From: Bacteriovorax stolpii
Lineage (GTDB): Bacteria > Bdellovibrionota > UBA2428
Direction: 5' to 3'
Assembly: GCA_945881775.1 (NCBI GenBank)
Contig: CAMCVE010000001.1
Location: 127,836-191,835, forward strand
DNA length: 64,000 bases
The notes under the pieces are model-generated. The model had not been told where the DNA came from, did not search any database, and worked only from the letters and a program-made list of their open reading frames with translations. Every line of letters starts with the position of its first letter. Within the stretch, counting starts at the first letter, position 1. The translations under genes were made by a program, and so were the position numbers. Below, piece after piece: positions 45,744-55,200 of the stretch.

Positions 45744-47608
45744 ACGCTTTCCTCGCCGGACTCGGAGTGGGATTTGCTAACCCCGACTACGCGGGATTCG
45801 TCGTCGCCTGGTTCTTAGTCCTCGGCCTCACACTAGCGACGATGCGCTGGCGACGTAAGACCCTCCGCGAGCTCAACGTTCTCTCTTGGCCGGGCGCTTT
45901 CGACAAACCGCGCTTCCGCGGATTCAAAACACTCTGCCAAGTTGTGGGCTTTCTCTTCCTTGTGATTGCTCTCATTGGCCCGCAATGGGGACAGAAAGAG
46001 AAAGTCATTAAAGCCGAAGGACTCGATCTTTGTTTCGCCGTGGACCTTTCGCGGAGCATGCTCGCCGAAGATGTGCCACCCAATCGATTGCAGGCCGCTA
46101 AGAACCAGTTAACAATCTTCATGCAACGCATGGGAGGCGATCGTGCCGCCCTTGTGGGTTTTGCGGGTTCGGCCTTTGTCGCGGCACCCCTCACCACCGA
46201 TCATCGGGCGCTCGTTAGCTTCCTCGACCCTATGGATTCAACCTACATCAGCGATCAGTCCACCAACCTGAGTGTCGGAATTGACGCCTGCCTTAAAGCG
46301 CTCGGGTTGGACAAAGTCAAAGATCGCGCCGAGATCGCAGACCTTGCCGCAAAAGTCGTTGTGATCGTGAGTGATGGAGAGGAAACGGGGGAGGATTTCA
46401 AGGGAGCCGTGGAGCGCGCAGAGAAACTGGGTGTTCCCGTCTATGCCTTTGCTGCAGGAACAGCAAAGGGCGGCCTGATCCCAATCCGTAATGAGCGCGG
46501 AGTCGAGTACCTCAAAGACAGTGCGGGTGGAGGTGGCAATGTCATCACCAAACTCGAAGTAGGAAAGATCAAAACGATCGCCGAAAAGACCGGTGGCAAA
46601 GTCTTCTACCTGAGCGGCGGCGTCGAGGTCTTAAAAGATTTTGAAGCGGCACTGGCAAACTACAAACGCGACAGCGTCGATGCTGGCACGCGCCTGGACC
46701 GTGAAGATCGTTTCCAGTGGCCTCTCGCCATTGCGTTCCTTTTCCTCTTCCTGGACTTCCTCCTGCCAGAGCTTGGTTTCCTTTGGACACGAGGACGTGC
46801 AGCAACCCGTTCTGCCAAGACCCTCGCACTCTTCGTCGCTGCAGCGAGCGTTCTACAATCCACTCAGGCGCTCGCCGCACCCACTGAAAGCGGACTGATG
46901 CCGTGGACCGTTTACCGCAACAACCGCGGTACAGATTTCTTCAAAAAGAAATCTCTTTCAGAGTCTCGCAAGTCATTTGAAGACGCGCTCTCGGACAACG
47001 CTCGAAATTTCCTACTCCGTTATAATTGGGCCTCAACGCGGCTTGCGATGAGTTTCCCCCAAGAAAACAGACAGGACTACAACCAGAAAATCCTCGAAGA
47101 AACAATCGGTGAGCTTCGCAAGATTCTTGCCGAGTATGAACCCGACAAACCTTCGGATGCCTTTGCCAAGGCTCTGCACTACCAACTCGCACTCGCCCTC
47201 GAACTCAAGAAGGACCACGAGAACGCTCTCAAGAATTACTACCAAAGTCTTTTGCAGCAGCCCGCCCAAAAACAGATCGACGCCCTCAATGAGGAAGGCA
47301 TCAGGCGCCTGCTCGCGGCTCAGCAGCAACAAGGCGGCGGGGGCGGCGGAGGCGGGCAGAACGAAAAGAAAAAAGATGACAATGAGGGCGAAGGCGAAAA
47401 AGACAAAGGCAAATATGGTCAGCAGCCCCAAAAAGCTCCTGAGTTTCAGGGAACTGACATCGATAAGTCCCAAGCGAAAAAGATTCTAGAAAGCGTGGGC
47501 AGCAAGGAACGCGAAGTTCAAAAGCGCCGATCGCAAAAAGAGGCCCAAGATAAGCAGCGCACCCAAGGCAAAGAAGGTGAGGCTATGGGACGGGGCAAGC
47601 AGTGGTAA
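45740..47608 (+). CDS. batB: BatB/BatC fusion: VWA domain plus C-terminal TPR region
   Basis: LDLCFAVDLSRSMLAEDVPPNRLQAAKNQLTIFM; after a TM, TPR-like TVYRNNRGTDFFKKKSLSESRKSFEDALSDNARNFLLRYNWAS; Gly-rich QQQQGGGGGGGGQNEKKK linker. ATG overlaps batA stop. Confidence 0.87.
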   Translation: MNAFLAGLGVGFANPDYAGFVVAWFLVLGLTLATMRWRRKTLRELNVLSWPGAFDKPRFRGFKTLCQVVGFLFLVIALIGPQWGQKEKVIKAEGLDLCFAVDLSRSMLAEDVPPNRLQAAKNQLTIFMQRMGGDRAALVGFAGSAFVAAPLTTDHRALVSFLDPMDSTYISDQSTNLSVGIDACLKALGLDKVKDRAEIADLAAKVVVIVSDGEETGEDFKGAVERAEKLGVPVYAFAAGTAKGGLIPIRNERGVEYLKDSAGGGGNVITKLEVGKIKTIAEKTGGKVFYLSGGVEVLKDFEAALANYKRDSVDAGTRLDREDRFQWPLAIAFLFLFLDFLLPELGFLWTRGRAATRSAKTLALFVAAASVLQSTQALAAPTESGLMPWTVYRNNRGTDFFKKKSLSESRKSFEDALSDNARNFLLRYNWASTRLAMSFPQENRQDYNQKILEETIGELRKILAEYEPDKPSDAFAKALHYQLALALELKKDHENALKNYYQSLLQQPAQKQIDALNEEGIRRLLAAQQQQGGGGGGGGQNEKKKDDNEGEGEKDKGKYGQQPQKAPEFQGTDIDKSQAKKILESVGSKEREVQKRRSQKEAQDKQRTQGKEGEAMGRGKQW

Positions 47609-49608
47609 AAAGGGAGTCAGAGATGGGCAGATTGAGCCGTAACATATTGCGCGCCTTAATGGGATTTACCTTTGCGGCAGCTTCCTTCGCGGCAGAGGCG
47701 CAGCCGGTTCTCTCGGTCAGCGTCAGTCCCAATCGCAGTCGAAACGGAGAAAGTGTTCTCTTTAAGATCAAGGTCCAGACCAATTCGAGCGGACGCCTGA
47801 GCCCCCCAGCTATGGGAGAACTCAAAGACTGGGAGACGGTCAACAGTTTCCGCTCCGAGAGCCCTAGCGTGTCCTATGTGAACGGCAAAGTTGAGTACCG
47901 CTACCGGGCCGAGTACTCGTATTTCCTACGCCCTCTGCGAACCGGAAAACTTTCAATCCCAGCAATCGATGTGGAGATCGCGGGAAAAGCCTACAAGACG
48001 GACGTCATCGTAGTGCAGGTGGATTCGCTTCCTCGCGGACAGGCGACGCGCCCTCCTCGGGGCTTTCAAGCGCCTTCGCGCCAATCCCCCATTCCTCCCC
48101 AGTTTCAGCAGGGCCAGACTCTTCCCCAAGGGGGAACTTCGCCTCAAGAAGATCTTTACGGAAACGGAGCGGGAGGCACCGGAGGTCTCACACCAGATGA
48201 AATTCCAGCCAACCAAAGTTTCTTCCTGAAACCTGAATTCAAAATCAAAGAGGCCTACATCGGACAGATGATTGAGCTGAGTTATGTTTTGTATCAACGC
48301 AGCCGCAACCTGCGTAATTTCGAGATGGCGAAGTTTCCCGACTTCAAGGGCTTCCTCAAAGAAGAACTCTTTATCACAAAGAATTTCTCACAAGAGCGCG
48401 TCCAGGTTGGCAACGAAGTGCTTCTTCGTTCAGAGATCATTCGCTATGCTCTTTTCCCACTCAAATCCGGTGAAGTAAAAATTGATCCTTTTGTGGTTCG
48501 CGCCGAGGTTTTCACTAGTCCCGAAGATCTCATCAACAGCCTCATCACGGGAGCCCCCACCCCGCAGATGGGCACTCCCATACCCATGGAAAAGTCTTCT
48601 GGCGTGGTCACGATCCAAGTGAAGGAGCTCCCCGCAACTCCTGAGGGCGTGATTTTCACGGGAGCCGTAGGTGATTTTAATATCGAGCTCAAAGGCCCTG
48701 AAGGAAAACTCAGCGTCGATCAACCTTTCACGGTGCAGTTCACCATTGCAGGCAAAGGCAACGTCAAAATGATCGAAGAAGCTCCCATTCCGCTACCGAA
48801 GGATCTCGAACTCTTTCAGACAAAAAATACTTCGGAACTTCGCCCCGACACCACTGGCTACAAGAGCTTCGAGTATCTGTTGCTACCGCGAAAAAATGGC
48901 ACGCTGGTCCTCGAGCCGTTTAAGTGGGCGTTCTTCGACCCTCAGACACGAAGCTATCAGGTACGTGAAACCCCACGCCTGAGCTTCCAGGTCGAAGGAA
49001 GCTCAAACCCTAACTCTTCTGCCTCGAGCACCGCCCCTAAGGTGGCAGAGCGCCGAATCAGCCCTTTTGATGTGATGAAGCAGCCAATCAACGAGAAGAA
49101 GTCTCTCGCAAAGACCGAGTCCATGATCTGGGTTGGCCTCTCAGTGGCGCTCGCCCTCATGTATCTCGCTCTAGGTTTTGTCTTCGCTAAGCGCCGCCGC
49201 GAACAGATGCTAACAGCCCACCTCAAAGACAATCCCTGGGAGAAAACAGCCCTATCGATTCAAAACAAGAATTATAAAAACCCCACGGGACTTACGATTC
49301 TCGTAGATCAGTGGACACGCGAGTACCTCACAGGACACCTCAAGATCAAAGAACTCCACAGCGAGTCGGCTCGATCGGAGTTCGAGCGAGGACTTCGTCG
49401 TCGCCTGCCCGTCGAGTTTCAGAAACTCACAAATGAAGTTTCCGAATTCTGGAATCAACTGGATCTGGCACGTTTTGCGGGATCTGAGAAATGGCCGCTT
49501 GAAACCAAACCCGCCCAGCTCTTCGACGTCGCTCAGGAGCTCTGCAAACGTCTCATCTCTCGCTGCCGCTTCGAAGAAGACCAATCAGACCAGGACGACG
49601 AGGACTGA
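47602..49608 (+). CDS. batD: BatD-like protein
   Basis: Signal peptide; PVLSVSVSPNRSRNGESVLFKIKVQT; PFTVQFTIAGKGNVKMIEEAPIPLPKDLELFQTKNTSELRPDTTGYKSFEYLLLPRKNGTLVLEPFKWAFFDPQTRSYQ. ATG 47623 is an alternative start. Confidence 0.88.
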   Translation: MVKRESEMGRLSRNILRALMGFTFAAASFAAEAQPVLSVSVSPNRSRNGESVLFKIKVQTNSSGRLSPPAMGELKDWETVNSFRSESPSVSYVNGKVEYRYRAEYSYFLRPLRTGKLSIPAIDVEIAGKAYKTDVIVVQVDSLPRGQATRPPRGFQAPSRQSPIPPQFQQGQTLPQGGTSPQEDLYGNGAGGTGGLTPDEIPANQSFFLKPEFKIKEAYIGQMIELSYVLYQRSRNLRNFEMAKFPDFKGFLKEELFITKNFSQERVQVGNEVLLRSEIIRYALFPLKSGEVKIDPFVVRAEVFTSPEDLINSLITGAPTPQMGTPIPMEKSSGVVTIQVKELPATPEGVIFTGAVGDFNIELKGPEGKLSVDQPFTVQFTIAGKGNVKMIEEAPIPLPKDLELFQTKNTSELRPDTTGYKSFEYLLLPRKNGTLVLEPFKWAFFDPQTRSYQVRETPRLSFQVEGSSNPNSSASSTAPKVAERRISPFDVMKQPINEKKSLAKTESMIWVGLSVALALMYLALGFVFAKRRREQMLTAHLKDNPWEKTALSIQNKNYKNPTGLTILVDQWTREYLTGHLKIKELHSESARSEFERGLRRRLPVEFQKLTNEVSEFWNQLDLARFAGSEKWPLETKPAQLFDVAQELCKRLISRCRFEEDQSDQDDED

Positions 49609-49625
49609 TCGAGCTTCTAAAAACC

Positions 49626-50057
49626 TCACTCCGTCGGAGCGGGAGCTTCTTTGGTGTAGGTCTCGTCAAGAATTTCGACGCTCGCAAGGGGAACCCAGGC
49701 CCGCTTGCGTCCGTTGAGGAGCTCCACTGCAACCCACTTTTTGTCTTTGGAGTACTGCAAAAACCGGCCGCGGTATTCGGAACGAAAGCGCAAAACAGCT
49801 TTCGCGTTGGGCTTGGCTTGGGTGCGACCGATCGCATCAGTTTTAAACAGAACCAGCCCGTGGAGAAGCTTCTCGGGCTTGATGATGTTGTCGGTAAAAA
49901 TGAGGTCCTTATCCGTCAAAGGCCTCTCCGCCTGGCGAACAACCCGCTGAGATCCGCTGTAGTCACTGAGATCAACCGGGGGCGAGGCGAGGCCGGCCTG
50001 AGAGACAAAAGCTAAGCCGAGCACCGTCAAGAGACTCATTAAAATGCGAATCGACAT
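49626..50057 (-). CDS. secreted SH3-like domain protein
   Basis: Signal peptide MSIRILMSLLTVLGLAFVSQAGLA; VLRFRSEYRGRFLQYSKDKKWVAVELLNGRKRAWVPLASVEIL. Confidence 0.65.
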   Translation of the reverse strand: MSIRILMSLLTVLGLAFVSQAGLASPPVDLSDYSGSQRVVRQAERPLTDKDLIFTDNIIKPEKLLHGLVLFKTDAIGRTQAKPNAKAVLRFRSEYRGRFLQYSKDKKWVAVELLNGRKRAWVPLASVEILDETYTKEAPAPTE

Positions 50058-50809
50058 CTGAATTCCCCGTTCCATTGTCGCTCGCTTCCTAAAAAGAGTC
50101 CACCTCTAAGACTGAGAGCCACTCGAGACGAGAGCCCCATCCCCAAAGAGTATCCTATACTTAAGCCAGCCTGCGTGGGACTAAGACTTCGACGCTCATA
50201 GCCCACGTCGAGCTCACGAAAAAAACTACCCACCCATGCGTATCGACCCAAAAAACTCACACGCCACGCATAGGGAATAGTGTCTCCACCGATATCGAAA
50301 TCCGCGCGCACACCCACACCTTGAGCGGCTCTCGATTCGAGATATGCGAGTCCGAGGGGATATACAGTTTGCACTCTATCCGAGATGCCCTCGCGGTATC
50401 CAGCCGAGAGTTCCCAATTGCCCCCCCTTGAGCTCTGCGACGGAGCTTCAGTCGGCTCGGGACTCGCTTCCTCAGAACTCAAATCATTCATTTTGGTCTT
50501 CCACGAGGGGTCCACCGGCAACAATTGATCGCTGAGATCAAAAATATCTTTGTAATTGCTTCGCTCGGTCGGCATCCAGCCCCGATTTCCGTCAGAGTCT
50601 TCGACAAGAATCCAGGATTTCTGCGTCGAGAGGTCTCGCCCCAAAACCGGAGTCCCCGGATCTGCCTCTGCCAGTAGTTTTGCTTTTGCCGAGGGCTTAT
50701 CGAAGAGCGGGGCCGTGCGAGTGATCTGTAAAACAGGAGAAATCTGAAATTCGGCATGGGCCGTAGTCGCAGAAAGAAGCCCAGCGATCCAAAGCAATGG
50801 GCCTTTCAT
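50039..50809 (-). CDS. secreted SH3-like domain protein with additional C-terminal domain
   Basis: MKGPLLWIAGLLSATTAHA; QITRTAPLFDKPSAKAKLLAEADPGTPVLGRDLSTQKSWILVEDSDGNRGWMPTERS; beta-rich C-terminal half. Confidence 0.7.
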   Translation of the reverse strand: MKGPLLWIAGLLSATTAHAEFQISPVLQITRTAPLFDKPSAKAKLLAEADPGTPVLGRDLSTQKSWILVEDSDGNRGWMPTERSNYKDIFDLSDQLLPVDPSWKTKMNDLSSEEASPEPTEAPSQSSRGGNWELSAGYREGISDRVQTVYPLGLAYLESRAAQGVGVRADFDIGGDTIPYAWRVSFLGRYAWVGSFFRELDVGYERRSLSPTQAGLSIGYSLGMGLSSRVALSLRGGLFLGSERQWNGEFRCRFAF

Positions 50810-51216
50810 CGACTCTTCAGAGCCTCCAACAGAAGTTGATCGCCCCACACTTTCACATCGGTCTCGTAGTCATATCCAGGGTCGGGTAGAGTCTCACGAG
50901 GATAGAACCTGTTCCGAACATCGACGGGATTGACGGTATAGGGAGATCGGATCCAAGCCACAGGGATCCAGCCTTGAAACTTTGTTTCGGTGCGAACGAA
51001 AGCCCAATCTCCACTGCGTGTCGTGGTAACGAGCAGGAGTTCCGTCCCCACGGCGAGCGCTTCTTGCATTCCTTCGGCAGCACCTGAAGCCAAAAGTGGT
51101 TTCCTGTAGAGGAGGCGAGATTCGTCGATACGAAAAGCTTGAAATCTACGCTCTGATTCATTCGCACTCGAAGTTGTCGCCAGAAATGCAAAAGCCAAGA
51201 ACAAGAGTCTCTTCAC
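50806..51216 (-). CDS. secreted SH3-like domain protein
   Basis: MKRLLFLAFAFLATTSSANE; LLYRKPLLASGAAEGMQEALAVGTELLLVTTTRSGDWAFVRTETKFQGWIPVAWI. Confidence 0.65.
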   Translation of the reverse strand: MKRLLFLAFAFLATTSSANESERRFQAFRIDESRLLYRKPLLASGAAEGMQEALAVGTELLLVTTTRSGDWAFVRTETKFQGWIPVAWIRSPYTVNPVDVRNRFYPRETLPDPGYDYETDVKVWGDQLLLEALKSR

Positions 51217-52046
51217 GGCAGCGCCCTCATAAAACGCAGCCGATGCTCAATTAGTTCTGTCGCTCCATCGCCAAAAGCTGCTCTCGTCACGAATTGGGGA
51301 GGCGTGAAACTCATACCTGCCTTGATGAAGTCATGGACGTTAGCAACGCCCACAGAAATATCAACGACTCCAAAGAGTGGACCGTCATTGGGAGAATCCC
51401 CCGTGTAGATCACGTTGCTATTGAGCTCAGAGCGCCAAATGCCCTCAACGAGGCAACGCAGTCCTTCGATCTTCGTGAAATTTCCCTTCCAGACGTTCAC
51501 ATGAATATTGCTCACCTTGGCTGAAAAACCAAGCGACTCGCAGTAGTCGGCGAGAGCCTGCGCTTCGGACAAAGCAAGTGCGGGTCGGCAAGCTTCCGCA
51601 AAATCGAATGCGATGTCGTACAGACGAAACACCTGATCGGTCGCAATCAGAAACTTTGGAAAGCGCGCGAGCACGTCTTCGGACAATTTTAAAAGGTGCG
51701 CTTGAGTCTCGCGCGTCGGAGGGTGCGAGACATAGTGGCCCGATTCCCAATACAAACGCTCCACATTCCCGATCCGCGCTGGATCTTTCCAAAAGACCAC
51801 TGATCCATTTTCGGCAACGGCGGCTTCGAAAGGTAAGAGTCTTAGCAGAGCATCTGCCCATGAAGCGGGTCGTCCCGTCACCAGCACATTGCGCAAACCT
51901 GCGGCGTGACTTTTTTTGAGGGCTGCTAAAGCCGAAGCCATGAGCTCCGAATCTTCGGTGAGCGTGTCGTCGAGGTCGAAGGCCAAAATATTTCGGGAGG
52001 CAAACTTAGGATCCGAAGCCGGTGTCCATTCGGAAAGAGGGCGCAT
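51213..52046 (-). CDS. HAD-IIB family hydrolase
   Basis: NILAFDLDDTLTEDSELM, NVLVTGRPASWADALL, VAENGSVVFW, VIYTGDSPNDGPLFGVVDISVGVANV. Confidence 0.85.
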   Translation of the reverse strand: MRPLSEWTPASDPKFASRNILAFDLDDTLTEDSELMASALAALKKSHAAGLRNVLVTGRPASWADALLRLLPFEAAVAENGSVVFWKDPARIGNVERLYWESGHYVSHPPTRETQAHLLKLSEDVLARFPKFLIATDQVFRLYDIAFDFAEACRPALALSEAQALADYCESLGFSAKVSNIHVNVWKGNFTKIEGLRCLVEGIWRSELNSNVIYTGDSPNDGPLFGVVDISVGVANVHDFIKAGMSFTPPQFVTRAAFGDGATELIEHRLRFMRALP

Positions 52047-52085
52047 GACTCCATCTTGGTCCGGAATTTGTATTGGCGCAAGATA

Positions 52086-53501
52086 ATGGAACAATGTCTG
52101 AGTCCTGTTGTGTCGGTGCCCACTCGTCAAAATTCTGCGTTTCTCATTCGTGAGCTGCGCGTCGAAGTGTCAGTCCTGCGTGGTCTGCAGAACCTCACTC
52201 TGAGCGGTCTTCCAGGAGAAGTCCTGCGCGACGCGCGCGACAAGATTCGAGCCGTGCTTCATAATTCTGTCTCGTGGGACCCACTCGAGAGACTTGTCGT
52301 GCACTTGTCTCCACAAGAGATCCCCAAATCCGGTGCTCATCTTGAGCTGCCGATCACTCTTGCTTGTTGGATTGCACTCCAGCCAGAGCTTCGCTCGGAT
52401 GAGCGTGTTCTTCAGCGTCTCAAATCACATCGTTTCTACGGGAGCATCGATTTGAGCGGAAATATTTCGGCAACTCCAACTTCGAGCTGCCTCGAGAACG
52501 AAGACTCCATAGGTGTCGGAGCTCGCCAATTCTCGAGTCTCGCAGAACTTTTCTCTTGGATCGTTTCCGAAGCACCGCTGCCCGCGGCCCAACTCGAAAC
52601 CCCCAGCTCGGCCCATAAACTTCGCGAAAGTATCCCTGTTGAAGGTCGCTACCTAGAGCGCATGGCCCTCGTCACAGCGGCACTTTGCACTGAGCCGATC
52701 CTACTTATCGGCCCGCCTGGAGTCGGGAAAACACATCTCGGCAAATGGTGCCGTTCCTGGTACCCCTCGCACGACGGCCGAACTGAATCCGAGAAAGAGC
52801 GCATCTGGCGCAGCGCTGGATACGAAGCCGCTCCGCGCGTCCCTTTTCTCAATCCTCATGCGCGCACCCATGTCTCGGAATTCCTCGGTTACCGTCGCCA
52901 GAACCGAAGTCTGCCGGGTCTTTTCAGCCTTGCACACGGAGGACTGATGGTGCTTGACGAATTTCCAGAACTCGCCCGAGATGTTCGAGAAATTTTTCGC
53001 AACGTGCTCGACCAGAAAGAGCTCCGGCGCTTCAACGGACAAGAATTCTCGACCTGGCCAGCGGACTTCTGGCTTGTCGCTACCGCAAATCCTTGTGCCT
53101 GCGGACAAGCGCGGCCCAAAGACCTTTCTCAGTGCCGTTGTTCGCGGCCTCAGCTGGCAAAATACTTAGAACGTTTTTCGGGACCTCTCCTCGACAGGTT
53201 TGGTATCCAACTCTTCGTCAGTGACACAGACTCTTCAGACGCCGCAAAGCTCATGGATTCAGTAGAACTTAGTAGCCTGCGCCAGTTCCTAGATTCCAAC
53301 CCACAAGAAATTTCTCAACGAGTCCTAGAAGGACGTCGCCTCCTGAGTCTCGAAGCTCCGACGCTTGCAAGTAGTCGACGCAAAATGAAAAACAAACAAC
53401 TCGACCAAGCTCTCTCAGTTCTTGGACTATCCCGAAAAACCCGAGCGACCTGGATTGAGCACTTCACTCTTGCTTTCCTGAATCAGAAGCACTTCCGATG
53501 A
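52086..53501 (+). CDS. ComM/YifB family Mg-chelatase-like AAA ATPase
   Basis: ELRVEVSVLRGLQNLTLSGLPGEVLRDARDKIRAVLHNS; LLIGPPGVGKTHLGKW; GGLMVLDEFPELARDVREIFRNVLDQKELRR; ANPCACGQ...CRCS. Confidence 0.9.
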   Translation: MEQCLSPVVSVPTRQNSAFLIRELRVEVSVLRGLQNLTLSGLPGEVLRDARDKIRAVLHNSVSWDPLERLVVHLSPQEIPKSGAHLELPITLACWIALQPELRSDERVLQRLKSHRFYGSIDLSGNISATPTSSCLENEDSIGVGARQFSSLAELFSWIVSEAPLPAAQLETPSSAHKLRESIPVEGRYLERMALVTAALCTEPILLIGPPGVGKTHLGKWCRSWYPSHDGRTESEKERIWRSAGYEAAPRVPFLNPHARTHVSEFLGYRRQNRSLPGLFSLAHGGLMVLDEFPELARDVREIFRNVLDQKELRRFNGQEFSTWPADFWLVATANPCACGQARPKDLSQCRCSRPQLAKYLERFSGPLLDRFGIQLFVSDTDSSDAAKLMDSVELSSLRQFLDSNPQEISQRVLEGRRLLSLEAPTLASSRRKMKNKQLDQALSVLGLSRKTRATWIEHFTLAFLNQKHFR

Positions 53502-54052
53502 TGATCCGTATTAGCCATCACACCGTGCGTGCTGTCGCGCCCCTGAATTGCTTCAACCTGTCCTGGATCAAAAGAGTGAAGTTTGGACGCCTCCTGAGCG
53601 AAGAAGACTTTCTCCAACTCAAGACCTGGGGCCGAGAAGCGCTCAGCTATCAAGATTTCAGCTTTGATGCGATCACCTCGGTTCCCTCGCATCCTCTAAG
53701 AAGCCTGCTAGAGGTGGACCTGGCTTGGGAATGGGCTCGCTGCCTCGAAATTGTGTCCGAGACACCTCTCCTTTCTCCAGGTCTTCGTCACCGTTCTCTG
53801 ACTCACGCTGTTCTGCGTCGACCTCAGAAAACTCTGTCTCTCAGCGAGCGAAGGTCCCATTTTGTGTGTCCCGGTCGCGAATCTCGCTTTCAGGCCCCTC
53901 CTCTGAAAGTTCGTCGGCGAGTCCTCCTCGTCGATGACGTGTTGAGCTCGGGATGCAGTTTTCTCGAGGCCACTGAAGCACTCGAAGCCAGCGGACACCA
54001 AGTCGTGGGTGGACTCGTGCTCGCCGGCAGGTCATGCATTCGTAATCTCTAG
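53498..54052 (+). CDS. ComF-like phosphoribosyltransferase domain protein
   Basis: AITSVPSHPLRSLLEVDLAWEWARCLE and PRPP motif RRRVLLVDDVLSSGCSFLEATEALEASG; overlaps the ComM-like stop. Confidence 0.82.
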   Translation: MMIRISHHTVRAVAPLNCFNLSWIKRVKFGRLLSEEDFLQLKTWGREALSYQDFSFDAITSVPSHPLRSLLEVDLAWEWARCLEIVSETPLLSPGLRHRSLTHAVLRRPQKTLSLSERRSHFVCPGRESRFQAPPLKVRRRVLLVDDVLSSGCSFLEATEALEASGHQVVGGLVLAGRSCIRNL

Positions 54053-55032
54053 AGTCCGATGTTGCCGCACGATGTTCCCGTGCATCCGCCAGGGCCTTCA
54101 TTCTGACGGATCACATCCCGGATATAATCACTTTCACAAGGGTTCATGTATTCGTCGCGAGGAATCCGGAAGACATGGGCGGGAACCACGTTCCAACCTC
54201 TCTCAATCAGATCTGCGTGAGCTATTTTTGGAAGCGAGGGATTCTTCGTCGAATCAAAGAAGAGTGAGTTGCCCGCTCGGCCGCAAAGTGGATCTCGCGA
54301 TGAACCGGCCTTGCGCCACAAAAGCGTCAATGCGATATGGTGACGTGGCCCCTGGAAGTAGTCCAGTTTCACAGGAACGACCGTATTCCGACTGAGTGTC
54401 ACGGTCTGTTGATCTGAGCAGATCATCTTCGTGGGCGTATTTGAGGGATGCTCGAGATAGACTTGCGAATTTGAGCCTTCGCCCAATTGCATACGCACTC
54501 CGTCGTCGGCAAGAACTGCAAACTCATACTCGCCCTCCTCATCTTCGTCGCCCAATTTCAGTTCTGTACGGAATCGCAGTGAGAAGTACTCAACGAGATC
54601 CGCCCCCTCTGCAGTCTGAATCATGCTTCCGTCGAGCTTGGGAAATCCGAGACTAAAAGAGCGGGTCGGAACATCGAGCCTCGTGAGATAGATTTTGCTG
54701 GCTGATTTTACGGCTAGCGGGCTCGAAAAAAACTTATCGAGGTTGTTCCATCCGCCCTCGCTGGACCGGCAAGACTGAGGCTGATAGATGAGGTCGGCCG
54801 AAAGACCTCGGAAATAGTCCGTGCTGCCGATGTCGTCGAGATAGTCGACGAGGTTACGAAGCGATTCGCAACTGACATCCGAGTAGGTCTCGAGGATTTG
54901 CTGACGACTCAGTAAAAAGGCCGGATCTTTTACTCCATTGATGTCTTCATTTGCCGAACTAGAGTCGTTTCTCTGGCAGGCACCGAGTGCCAACATGGAT
55001 ACAACGAACGGCAGACAGTCGTACACTTTCAT
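54049..55032 (-). CDS. predicted lipoprotein with PA14-like domain
   Basis: Lipobox SMLALGAC; YEFAVLADDGVRMQLGEGSNSQ...VVPVKLDYFQGPRHHIALTLLWRKAG resembles PA14. Confidence 0.65.
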   Translation of the reverse strand: MKVYDCLPFVVSMLALGACQRNDSSSANEDINGVKDPAFLLSRQQILETYSDVSCESLRNLVDYLDDIGSTDYFRGLSADLIYQPQSCRSSEGGWNNLDKFFSSPLAVKSASKIYLTRLDVPTRSFSLGFPKLDGSMIQTAEGADLVEYFSLRFRTELKLGDEDEEGEYEFAVLADDGVRMQLGEGSNSQVYLEHPSNTPTKMICSDQQTVTLSRNTVVPVKLDYFQGPRHHIALTLLWRKAGSSRDPLCGRAGNSLFFDSTKNPSLPKIAHADLIERGWNVVPAHVFRIPRDEYMNPCESDYIRDVIRQNEGPGGCTGTSCGNIGL

Positions 55033-55131
55033 ATAAACTCCATTGCTTTGATACTTTGCTTGGGATTGTGCAGAAATGAGGGCCTGGATAAGCGACCCTT
55101 GGAGCTTACATGCAACAGTAAGAATGCTAAC

Positions 55132-55155
55132 ACACCCCTCCGGTGGGAGGGGTGT
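55132..55155. promoter_or_regulatory. perfect 10-bp stem-loop in the intergenic region
   Basis: ACACCCCTCC-GGTG-GGAGGGGTGT; no strong U-run on either side. Confidence 0.7.
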
Positions 55156-55200
55156 GAAGTTATAATAACTAAAGGTAAACGCCCACTAAGGGACTAGAAA

